Shown here: positions 1 through 4,888 of the stretch, in pieces | Layout of the letters: each line of letters opens with the position of its first letter | Position numbering within the stretch: position 1 is the stretch's first letter | Source of the DNA: Pseudomonadota bacterium | Lineage (GTDB): Bacteria > Pseudomonadota > Gammaproteobacteria > Steroidobacterales > Steroidobacteraceae | DNA length: 5,717 nucleotides | Direction: 5' to 3' | NCBI GenBank assembly: GCA_003242275.1 | Contig: QGUX01000223.1 | Coordinates: forward strand, 1 to 5,717 | The notes under the pieces: model-generated | What the model saw: the letters and a program-made list of their open reading frames with translations, nothing else | The model's database searches: none | What the model was told of the DNA's origin: nothing | Translations under genes and position numbers: made by a program

Positions 1-60
1 CTGCTGGGCGAGGCGGACGTGCGGGCCGTGGCAACCTGGATACATGAGGAGCTGCGATGA
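1..60 (+). CDS. C-terminal end of a probable c-type cytochrome (partial)
   Basis: Frame 1 is open from the window edge to a TGA at 58-60 and gives 19 residues, LLGEADVRAVATWIHEELR. The pattern 'EADVRAVATWI' resembles the C-terminal helix of class I cytochromes c (typically L-[ST]-[DE]-A-D-[IV]-x-A-[VL]-A-x-[YW]-[IL]), which packs against the N-terminal haem helix. The CXXCH haem site would lie outside the window, so the assignment rests on one helix and is tentative. The stop overlaps the start of the next gene as ATGA, so the two are probably co-transcribed and translationally coupled. If it is a cytochrome c, it would act in the periplasm, like the secreted product of the next gene. Confidence 0.5.
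   Translation: MLGEADVRAVATWIHEELR
46..51 (+). promoter_or_regulatory. Ribosome binding site of the SnoaL-like gene
   Basis: GAGGAG lies 5 nt before the ATG at 57, inside the last codons of the upstream gene. It supports this start and the coupling implied by the ATGA overlap. Confidence 0.7.
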
Positions 61-617
61 ACACCAAGCGAGTACTGGGCTGGGCCGCCGCGACGATCGC
101 GGCACTGTGGGGCACCTCGGCGCAGGCGGGCTATGCCGATGACCGCGCCGAGATCGAGAACCTGTCGAACAAGTACATGGTGGCCGTCGACGCCGGCGAC
201 ATCGAGACGGTGATGTCCACCTGGCACGAGGACGGCGTGCTGGAGTGGGTGTTCGGCGTGGAGCGTGGCAAGGAGGCCATCCGCAAGGCCATGTCCAACT
301 TCGGCGGCGCCCGCCGCGTGGAGATCCCCGAGGGCGCGACCTCGCGGCCGCGCACTCGCCACCAGATCATCAACCACGTCATCGACGTGGATGGCGACAC
401 CGCGCGCACCACGGCCTACTGGTTTGCGCTGACCAACAACACGCCGCAGGGGGACGTGCAGCTCCTGTACATGGGCCACTACGAGGACGAGCTGGTGCGC
501 GTGAACGGCAGGTGGCTGTTCAAGCACCGCAAGGTCTTCAACGAGTCGCGGGACAACCGCGCGCTGTTCTATCCGGGGCTGGGCGAGAAGGATCCGCGCA
601 CGCCGCCGGCGCAGTAG
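57..617 (+). CDS. Secreted SnoaL-like / NTF2-fold domain protein
   Basis: The gene encodes 186 residues. The N-terminus is a clear Sec signal peptide: K4-R5, a hydrophobic stretch over about residues 6-18, and an AQA cleavage site at 22-24, leaving a mature protein that starts GYADDRAE. Residues about 28-165 fit the SnoaL_4 / NTF2 cone fold: a first helix (EIENLSNKYMVAVDAGDIETVMSTW), then 'HEDGVLEW', a 'GKEAIRKAM' helix, and beta strands carrying 'RHQIINHVIDVDGDTARTTAYWFAL' and 'GHYEDELVRVNGRWLFKHRKVF'. Members of this fold include ketosteroid isomerases, polyketide cyclases, dehydratases and many non-catalytic binding proteins, so the substrate cannot be named. A periplasmic location and coupling to a probable cytochrome c gene suggest a role with an upstream periplasmic oxidation system, but this is inference. 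The start is fixed by the signal peptide, the GAGGAG site and the ATGA overlap. A strong hairpin follows the stop. Confidence 0.85.
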   Translation: MNTKRVLGWAAATIAALWGTSAQAGYADDRAEIENLSNKYMVAVDAGDIETVMSTWHEDGVLEWVFGVERGKEAIRKAMSNFGGARRVEIPEGATSRPRTRHQIINHVIDVDGDTARTTAYWFALTNNTPQGDVQLLYMGHYEDELVRVNGRWLFKHRKVFNESRDNRALFYPGLGEKDPRTPPAQ

Positions 618-642
618 GGCCGGAGCCGGGCGTCCCGCGCTT

Positions 643-671
643 CCGCCCGGGGCGATGCCTGCTCCGGGCGG
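643..671 (+). terminator. Strong GC hairpin after the SnoaL-like gene, possible terminator
   Basis: Positions 643-654 pair with 660-671 to form a 12-bp stem with two G-U pairs and a 5-nt loop (655-659). The outer 8 bp (CCGCCCGG / CCGGGCGG) are perfect. It begins 25 nt after the stop of the SnoaL-like gene and ends just before the predicted promoter of the next gene. There is no U-tract, so it is not a canonical intrinsic terminator. It could act as a weak or factor-assisted terminator, or protect the 3' end of the mRNA. An alternative 7-bp stem (626-632 with 644-650) competes with it. Confidence 0.4.
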
Positions 672-688
672 GCCTGCGGACGGACGCG

Positions 689-717
689 TTGCTGCGCGGG
701 CTGTATGGATGTACAGT
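689..717 (+). promoter_or_regulatory. Predicted sigma70 promoter of the radical SAM gene
   Basis: A -35-like TTGCTG at 689-694 and a -10-like TACAGT at 712-717 are separated by exactly 17 nt. The -10 matches TATAAT at 4 of 6 positions and the -35 matches TTGACA at 3 of 6. Seven nucleotides separate the -10 from the ATG at 725, so the transcript would begin at or next to the start codon. The -10 overlaps the LexA box, as expected for a repressed SOS promoter. This is an inference from spacing only. Confidence 0.45.
701..716 (+). promoter_or_regulatory. LexA (SOS) box upstream of the radical SAM gene
   Basis: The sequence CTGTATGGATGTACAG is a perfect CTGT-N8-ACAG match to the gamma/betaproteobacterial LexA operator, and the right flank continues as TA, as in the E. 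coli consensus. It ends 8 nt before the ATG at 725 and overlaps the predicted -10 element, the usual position for LexA repression. Known context: the Pseudomonas aeruginosa member of the downstream family, PA0069, is to my recollection among the genes reported in that organism's LexA regulon. That agrees with finding the box in front of this homologue. Confidence 0.8.
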
Positions 718-724
718 ACCGCGC

Positions 725-1807
725 ATGTCCCTGCGCGTGCCGCCCACCGGTTTCAGGGGCCGCGGGGCCCTGAGCAATCCCCCCAACCGCCACGACAGCC
801 AGCGCGCCGAGGCCGTCGACGACGGCTGGTACCAGGAGGAACTGGCCGACAGCGTGGCCACCACCGTGCTGCCGGAGCCGGCGCGCTCGGTGATCACCTA
901 CAACGATTCGCCGGACATTCCCTTCGACCGTTCGATCAATCCCTACCGCGGCTGCGAGCACGGCTGCCCGTACTGCTTCGCACGGCCCAGCCACGCCTAC
1001 CTCGGGCTCTCGCCCGGCCTCGATTTCGAGACCCGGCTGTTCTACAAGGCCGATGCGGCGAAGCTGCTGCGCCAGGAACTGGCGAAGAAGGCCTACACGC
1101 CGCAACCCATCATGTTCGGTGCCAACACCGATCCCTACCAGCCGCTGGAGCGCAGGCTGGGCATCACCCGCTCGCTGCTGGAGGTGCTGCTCGAGCATCG
1201 CCACCCGGCGTATGTGCTGACCAAGGCCTCGCTGATCCTGCGCGACGCGGACCTGCTGGCCGGGATGGCCGCCCGCAGGCTGGTGCGCGTGCATGTCACG
1301 CTGACCACCCGCGACCGCGAACTCAAGCGCCGCCTGGAGCCGCGCGCCGCCGCCCACCAGGCCAGGATCCAGGTGATCCGCGAGCTGTCCGCCCGCGGCG
1401 TGCCGGTGGGCGTGCTGGTCGCGCCGGTGATCCCGGCCGTCAACGACCACGAGATCGAGGCGCTGCTCGAGGATGCGGCCGAGGCCGGCGCCGACAGCGC
1501 CGGCTACGTGCTGCTGCGCCTGCCGCGGGAAGTGGCCGGGCTGTTCCGCGAATGGCTCGCGACCCACATGCCCGGGCGCGCCGCGCACGTGATGTCGCTG
1601 GTGCAGTCCGCAAGGGCAGGCCGCGACAACTCCTCGGCCTGGGGCGAGCGGATGAGGGGCAGCGGTCCCTGGGCGCAGTTGCTGCACGACCGCTTCCACC
1701 TGGCGAGGCGCCGCTGCGGACTGGGGACAGGCCGCGAGGCGGCACCGCTGGATGTCTCGCAGTTCCGCCCGCCGTCGCCGGGCGGGCAGATGGACCTGGG
1801 TCTGTAG
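725..1807 (+). CDS. PA0069-family radical SAM protein (SplB-related)
   Basis: The gene encodes 360 residues. The N-terminus (GRGALSNPPNRHDSQR, about 12-27) and the C-terminal 'LDVSQFRPPSPGGQ' are typical of the PA0069 / Rv2578c radical SAM family in COG1533, related to spore photoproduct lyase SplB. The cluster-binding motif is C77-x3-C81-x2-C84 (RGCEHGCPYCFARPSH), which should hold a [4Fe-4S] cluster that cleaves S-adenosylmethionine. 'GANTDPYQPLER' and 'VLTKASLILRDADLL' are further family blocks. Only one other cysteine is present (C331, near the C-terminus). The family's substrate is not established. Relation to SplB and the LexA box in front suggest a role in DNA damage repair or tolerance. 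I chose ATG 725 because it yields the usual family N-terminus. No Shine-Dalgarno sequence precedes it, and the frame open further upstream (from 245) runs across the preceding gene and promoter. It converges on the lacI-type gene with only 11 nt between stops. Confidence 0.92.
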   Translation: MSLRVPPTGFRGRGALSNPPNRHDSQRAEAVDDGWYQEELADSVATTVLPEPARSVITYNDSPDIPFDRSINPYRGCEHGCPYCFARPSHAYLGLSPGLDFETRLFYKADAAKLLRQELAKKAYTPQPIMFGANTDPYQPLERRLGITRSLLEVLLEHRHPAYVLTKASLILRDADLLAGMAARRLVRVHVTLTTRDRELKRRLEPRAAAHQARIQVIRELSARGVPVGVLVAPVIPAVNDHEIEALLEDAAEAGADSAGYVLLRLPREVAGLFREWLATHMPGRAAHVMSLVQSARAGRDNSSAWGERMRGSGPWAQLLHDRFHLARRRCGLGTGREAAPLDVSQFRPPSPGGQMDLGL

Positions 1808-1818
1808 CGGCAGCCCCG

Positions 1819-2925
1819 TCAGCCGGATCGCGACCGCGTCGCTCGCGCCGCAGGGGCCGCCGCGGGTCGCCGCCCGCGGATCGAGGGCAGGGCGCGGTGC
1901 TGTTCGCGCAGGCTGGAGGAGCGCACCACCAGTGTGGTGGGAATCACCACCGTGCTGGCCGGTTCATGGCGGATGGCGCGCAGCAGGTTCTCCACCAGCA
2001 GCCGGGCACCGGCGTGGCAGTCCTGGCGGATGGTGGTCAGCGGCGGCGTGGTGTAGGCCGAGATGGGGATGTCGTCGAAGCCCACGATGGCCACGTCGGC
2101 GGGCACCTTCAGGTCCCGCTCGGCCAGCGCGCGCATGGCACTGATGGCGAACACGTCCGAGCACGCCACCACGCCGTCGAATTCCACGCCGGCCGCGGCC
2201 AGCGAGGCGATGGCGTGGTAGGCCGCATCGCTGCCGAAGCGCACCGGCACTTCCAGCGCGGGCACGCGTTCGATGCCGGCTTCCGCCAGGGCGCGCTGGT
2301 AGCCCCTGAGGCGGGCGCCGACTTCCGGCGCCGCCGGGTCACCGAGGAACACCATGCGCCGGCAGCCCTGGGCCAACAGGTGCCGGGCGGCGGCATGGCC
2401 GCCTGCTTCGTTGTCCGAGCCCACGGTGACGTACTTCTGGTCCGGCAGGCGCGCGCCCCAGACCACCAGCGGGAAACCGGAGGTGGCCAGGCGGTTCAGC
2501 GATTCATGGTGCAGGCTCTGGCCGATCACGATCACGCCATCGGCCCGGCGGCCGCGCGCCAGGTCGGTGATCCAGGGGGCGGGATCATCCGGGACGCGGG
2601 TGAGCAGCATGTTGTAGCCGCTGGCGGAAAGCTCGTCGGCCACCGCGCCCAGGATTTCCATGAAGAAGGGATCGGAGAAACCCTGTCCCGCCGCATGCGC
2701 CAGCGGGATCGCCACGCCGATGGTGCGGGTCTGGCCGGTGCGCAGGCTGCTGCCGGCGGCATCGACGCGGTAGCCGAGCTGCTCGGCCACGTCCTGCACC
2801 CGCTGCCGGGTCTTCTCCGAGATCAGCGGGTTGCCGGCAAGCGCGCGCGACACGGTCGACAGGGAAACCCCCGCGCGCCGCGCGACCTCGGTCATCCTGC
2901 TGTGGGAGCGGCGCTTGCCTCGCAT
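1819..2925 (-). CDS. LacI-family transcriptional repressor, probable regulator of the sucrose locus
   Basis: The gene encodes 368 residues from ATG 2925. The helix-turn-helix is at about 12-31 (TEVARRAGVSLSTVSRALAG). The hinge at about 55-64 contains SSLRTGQT, with the leucine (L61) that LacI proteins insert at the central CG of the operator. The ligand-binding domain runs from TIGVAIP (about 68) to about 340 and contains the landmarks 'VGSDNEAGGHAAARHLL', 'GVVACSDVFAISAMRAL' and 'VAIVGFDDIPISAYTTPPLTTIRQD'. A basic, Ala/Arg-rich tail of some 20 residues follows, longer than usual. Its gene lies 8 nt after the sucrose phosphorylase stop, so it is probably in the same operon and autoregulated through the operators at 4514-4603. 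The inducer is inferred to be sucrose or a product of its breakdown. A second possible start is ATG 2895 (residue 11). Neither start has a good Shine-Dalgarno, so the first ten residues are uncertain. Confidence 0.9.
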   Translation of the reverse strand: MRGKRRSHSRMTEVARRAGVSLSTVSRALAGNPLISEKTRQRVQDVAEQLGYRVDAAGSSLRTGQTRTIGVAIPLAHAAGQGFSDPFFMEILGAVADELSASGYNMLLTRVPDDPAPWITDLARGRRADGVIVIGQSLHHESLNRLATSGFPLVVWGARLPDQKYVTVGSDNEAGGHAAARHLLAQGCRRMVFLGDPAAPEVGARLRGYQRALAEAGIERVPALEVPVRFGSDAAYHAIASLAAAGVEFDGVVACSDVFAISAMRALAERDLKVPADVAIVGFDDIPISAYTTPPLTTIRQDCHAGARLLVENLLRAIRHEPASTVVIPTTLVVRSSSLREQHRALPSIRGRRPAAAPAARATRSRSG

Positions 2926-2932
2926 GCGCACG

Positions 2933-2938
2933 ACTATA
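2933..2938 (-). promoter_or_regulatory. Possible internal -10 element before the LacI-type gene
   Basis: On the minus strand TATAGT (5 of 6 matches to TATAAT) spans the TAG stop of the sucrose phosphorylase gene and is followed by exactly 7 nt and the ATG at 2925. This would place a transcription start at or near the start codon and could give the repressor a basal, leaderless transcript. I see no convincing -35 at 16-18 nt upstream, so this is weak. Confidence 0.25.
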
Positions 2939-4439
2939 GCAGCGGGGCCGGGCGGTCCTGGCCCGCCACGCGCAGCAGCGCGAACTGCGGCCGGGCATGG
3001 GGCCCGCAGAACTGCAGTTCGTGCACCGCCGTGTGCAGGTCCACGCGCAGCCGGGCTGCGGATTCGCCGTTGCGCCAGCAGAGGTCGAGTACCGTCTCCT
3101 CCGACGGCAGCAGCTCGAAGCGGCCCTGGAAGGCCGGATGCGTGTTGCGCAGCCTGATCAGGTTGAACAGGTCCGCCACCACCGCCCGTGACTGCGCCGC
3201 CTCGATCTCCTCGCGGGTGTAGTAGTGGCGGTTGATGTCGCGGCCCACGCCGGTACGCTCCAGCAGCTCCATGTCGTTGTGCCCGGCCAGCAGGCCCGTG
3301 TAGTAGACCTGCGGAACGCCCGGCAGGAAGAACTGGATGGCGCGGCAGAGCAGGTAGCGCAGGTCCTCGCGCGCCAGCGCGTCGTAGAAGGTGCAGTTGA
3401 CCTGGTAGAGGTCGAGGTTCGAGGCGGCCGCGCCGGTGGCGCGCAGGCTCTCGCCGCGGCTGTTGGCATGGATCCGCCGCACCAGCAGGTCGATGTCTTC
3501 CTCGGGCACCAGCCCGGGCAGGCCGGCCGGATCCCGGCTGTCGGCGCCGATGTCGATCACGCCGATGCCGTCGTGGGTGTCGAGCACGGTGAGTGCATTG
3601 GCGGGGCGGATGGTGATCCACGCCTTCAGGTACCGCGCGGTGCCGGCGAAGAAGCCGTGCAGCACCAGCGGCGGCAGCGCGAAGTCGTACACCCAGTCCA
3701 CGTGGCGGGCGATCTCGACCTGCAGCCGGTAGTGCGAGTGGATCTCGACCAGCACCTCCAGGCCCAGCGCCTTCGCGCGGCCCGCGAAGTCGCGGATGAA
3801 GGCGAAGGTCTCCTCGATCATGAAGCAGCTGGTGCCGGCGCGCTTCACCGCGTAACCCACCGCGTCCAGCCGGATCAGCTTCACGCCGTTGGCGGCGAAG
3901 ATGCCGAGGATCCTGTCCAGGTAGCGCCGGCCTTCCGGATGGGCCACGTCGATGTCGATCTGCTCGGGCGTGAAGGTGGTCCACAGGATGCGCCGCGTGC
4001 CGTCGGCCAGTGTCATCGGCGTGAAGGGCAGGCCGGGGCGCGGCCGGTAGATGGCCAGCAGGTCCTTCTCGGTGGCGCCGGCGGGGAACACGCTGTCGAG
4101 CGTCAGGAAAAGGCCGTCGTAGCGGCTCTTCGCACCGTGAGCGGAGTAGTCCAGGAACTGCGGCGAGCGGCTGGAGATGTGATTGACGATGATGTCGGCC
4201 ATCACCTCCACTTCGCGCGACAGGGCGCGGACATCTTCCCAGTCCCCCAGCCGCTCATCCACCCGCGTGTGGTCGATGGGATCGAAGCCTGCGTCCGCAC
4301 CATCGATGGGGTGGAAGAACGGCAGGATGTGCACGCCGCCGAACAGGCCGGCAAGAGGCCCGGACAGCAATGCCTTCAGGCCGCGCAGGTCGCCGCCGAG
4401 GCGGTCGGCGTAGCAGATCAGCTGGACCGCGTTGCGCAT
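2934..4439 (-). CDS. Sucrose phosphorylase (GH13 subfamily 18)
   Basis: The 501-residue product follows the Bifidobacterium-type sucrose phosphorylase closely along its length. It should catalyse sucrose + phosphate to alpha-glucose-1-phosphate + fructose in the cytoplasm by a double-displacement mechanism. The nucleophile is D192 (IRLDAVGYAVKRAGTSC), the acid/base E232 (VEIHSHY) and the transition-state stabiliser D290 (LDTHDGIG), with the same numbers as in the B. adolescentis enzyme as I recall it. H87 (IVNHIS), R190, H289 and Q346 (NLDLYQVN) are also present. The acceptor loops YRPRPGLPF (131-139) and NLDLYQ (341-346) match sucrose phosphorylase, not my recollection of the sucrose-6'-phosphate enzymes. 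No signal peptide is seen. ATG 4439 gives the canonical start (MRNAVQLICYADRL, compare MKNKVQLITYADRL). It overlaps the stop of a 10-codon upstream ORF as TGATG and has no strong Shine-Dalgarno of its own. The LacI-type gene follows in the same direction. Related GH13_18 phosphorylases acting on glucosylglycerol or glucosylglycerate remain possible but less likely. Confidence 0.92.
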   Translation of the reverse strand: MRNAVQLICYADRLGGDLRGLKALLSGPLAGLFGGVHILPFFHPIDGADAGFDPIDHTRVDERLGDWEDVRALSREVEVMADIIVNHISSRSPQFLDYSAHGAKSRYDGLFLTLDSVFPAGATEKDLLAIYRPRPGLPFTPMTLADGTRRILWTTFTPEQIDIDVAHPEGRRYLDRILGIFAANGVKLIRLDAVGYAVKRAGTSCFMIEETFAFIRDFAGRAKALGLEVLVEIHSHYRLQVEIARHVDWVYDFALPPLVLHGFFAGTARYLKAWITIRPANALTVLDTHDGIGVIDIGADSRDPAGLPGLVPEEDIDLLVRRIHANSRGESLRATGAAASNLDLYQVNCTFYDALAREDLRYLLCRAIQFFLPGVPQVYYTGLLAGHNDMELLERTGVGRDINRHYYTREEIEAAQSRAVVADLFNLIRLRNTHPAFQGRFELLPSEETVLDLCWRNGESAARLRVDLHTAVHELQFCGPHARPQFALLRVAGQDRPAPLL

Positions 4440-4471
4440 CAGGTTGCCCGCAAGTTTTCGATGCTGGTCAT
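4439..4471 (-). CDS. Ten-codon upstream ORF coupled to sucrose phosphorylase
   Basis: ATG 4471 opens MTSIENLRAT followed by TGA, which overlaps the sucrose phosphorylase ATG as TGATG. It has the best ribosome binding site in the region (AGGGGGAG, 8 nt upstream), while the phosphorylase start itself has almost none. The simplest reading is that ribosomes load here and reinitiate on the phosphorylase, as in a translationally coupled leader. An alternative is that one base was gained or lost and ATG 4471 was once the start of the phosphorylase. The peptide is not recognisably an attenuator: there is no run of a single codon and no terminator hairpin. Confidence 0.4.
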   Translation of the reverse strand: MTSIENLRAT

Positions 4472-4479
4472 GGCGCGAT

Positions 4480-4487
4480 CTCCCCCT
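4480..4487 (-). promoter_or_regulatory. Strong ribosome binding site in front of the upstream ORF
   Basis: The minus strand reads AGGGGGAG with 8 nt to ATG 4471. It is 40 nt from the phosphorylase ATG at 4439, too far to serve that start directly, which is why coupling or an altered start is suspected. Confidence 0.65.
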
Positions 4488-4501
4488 TGCGGTCTGGCGG
4501 C

Positions 4502-4529
4502 AATGTAGCGAACGCCCAATCGTTTGCAC
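4502..4529 (-). promoter_or_regulatory. Predicted promoter of the sucrose phosphorylase-lacI operon
   Basis: On the minus strand a -35-like GTGCAA (4529-4524) and a -10-like TACATT (4507-4502, 4 of 6 matches) are 16 nt apart. Transcription would begin near 4495 and leave a leader of about 25 nt before ATG 4471. The -35 lies inside the degenerate operator O2, which suits repression by the LacI-type protein. Both boxes are weak matches. Confidence 0.4.
4514..4529. promoter_or_regulatory. Degenerate LacI-type operator (O2)
   Basis: The right half, CGTTTGCA at 4521-4528, is identical to the right half of the perfect operator O1. The left half (CCCAAT before the C at 4521) keeps only part of the symmetry. 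Its centre, between 4521 and 4522, lies 74 bp from that of O1, about seven helical turns, so the two sites face the same side of the DNA. It overlaps the predicted -35 of the minus-strand promoter. Confidence 0.5.
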
Positions 4530-4587
4530 AGGCAGCCTTGCCGCAGGCTCCGTCCGGGGAAAGGACCAGCGGATGGTGCAGCAGTGC

Positions 4588-4603
4588 TTGCAAACGTTTG
4601 CAA
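4588..4603. promoter_or_regulatory. Perfect palindromic LacI-family operator (O1)
   Basis: TTGCAAACGTTTGCAA is a perfect 16-bp inverted repeat with a central CG, the form bound by LacI-family proteins that insert a hinge leucine. It lies between the divergent sugar genes and is very probably the target of the regulator encoded at 1819-2925. It overlaps the -35 and spacer of the predicted plus-strand promoter. Confidence 0.8.
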
Positions 4604-4617
4604 CAGCGGACTATCTT
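4588..4617 (+). promoter_or_regulatory. Predicted promoter of the TonB receptor remnant and fructokinase
   Basis: A -35-like TTGCAA (4588-4593, 4 of 6 matches) and a -10-like TATCTT (4612-4617, 4 of 6 matches) are 18 nt apart, giving a start near 4624. The operator O1 covers the -35, so bound repressor would exclude RNA polymerase. It probably once served the intact receptor gene. Now the first intact gene downstream is the fructokinase. Confidence 0.45.
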
Positions 4618-4639
4618 CCATGGGAAGCCAACAACGCGC

Positions 4640-4876
4640 CTGCACTACGCCTACATCGGCAGCCAGTACACCAACCTGCTGTACTCGCCCGAGACCGACC
4701 GGCTGGCCTCGCGCGGTATCCTCTCGGCCCAGCTCACCTGGGAACAGGAGGGCTGGCGCGTGGAGGCATTCGGCACCAACCTCACCGACAAGACCTACGT
4801 GAGCGGCCAGTTCGGCAACAACGAGTTCTATGGTGCTCCGCGCGAGTACGGGTTGCGTGTGGCGAAGCAGTTCTGA
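4640..4876 (+). pseudogene. C-terminal remnant of a TonB-dependent receptor
   Basis: From about 4640 to the TGA at 4874-4876 the sequence encodes some 78 residues that are clearly the last strands of a TonB-dependent outer-membrane receptor: 'YAYIGSQYTNLLYSPETDRL', then 'ILSAQLTWE', 'WRVEAFGTNLTDKTYVSGQ', 'NNEFYGAPREYGLRVAKQF', with the terminal phenylalanine used for outer-membrane assembly. Such receptors usually run to 700-900 residues. Here the signal peptide, TonB box, plug and nearly the whole barrel are missing. The frame stays open upstream, but the predicted residues before 4640 resemble nothing in the family and come from the operator region and the opposite gene. No ATG or GTG in this frame gives a credible start: the TTG at 4598 lies in the operator, and a product from it would lack a signal peptide. 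The remnant probably arose by a deletion joining the promoter region to the gene's 3' end. A missassembly would look the same. Confidence 0.8.
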
Positions 4877-4888
4877 TCCGGGGGCAGG

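Noticed and set aside
569..1699. Long open frame on the minus strand opposite the radical SAM gene
   Set aside because: Its translation is low-complexity and resembles no family. It is the GC-rich antisense shadow of a well-supported gene.
1808..1818. Bidirectional terminator between the convergent stops
   Set aside because: The gap is 11 nt and no inverted repeat with a U-tract is present on either strand.
655..3222. Very long plus-strand open frame of 855 codons across the radical SAM and lacI-type genes
   Set aside because: The product is Arg/Ala/Gly/Pro-rich with no domain, and it crosses two convincing genes and their junction. It is explained by high GC and few stop codons.
3225..4508. 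Long plus-strand open frame opposite the sucrose phosphorylase
   Set aside because: It lies antisense to an enzyme with complete catalytic motifs, and its His/Val/Gln-rich translation shows no family signature.
4531..4550. Small hairpin (AGCCT / AGGCT) between the two operators
   Set aside because: The stem is only 5 bp with no U-tract and lies upstream of both predicted transcripts, so it has no likely RNA role.
4370..4640. ATG 4370 as a start for the TonB receptor fragment
   Set aside because: Residues before about 4640 come from antisense phosphorylase sequence and the operator region. They have no signal peptide, plug or receptor similarity.
4620..4802. ATG 4620 just after the predicted plus-strand -10 as a gene start
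   Set aside because: It is out of frame with the receptor remnant, lacks a ribosome site, and yields a Thr/Pro/Arg-rich product with no similarity to known families.
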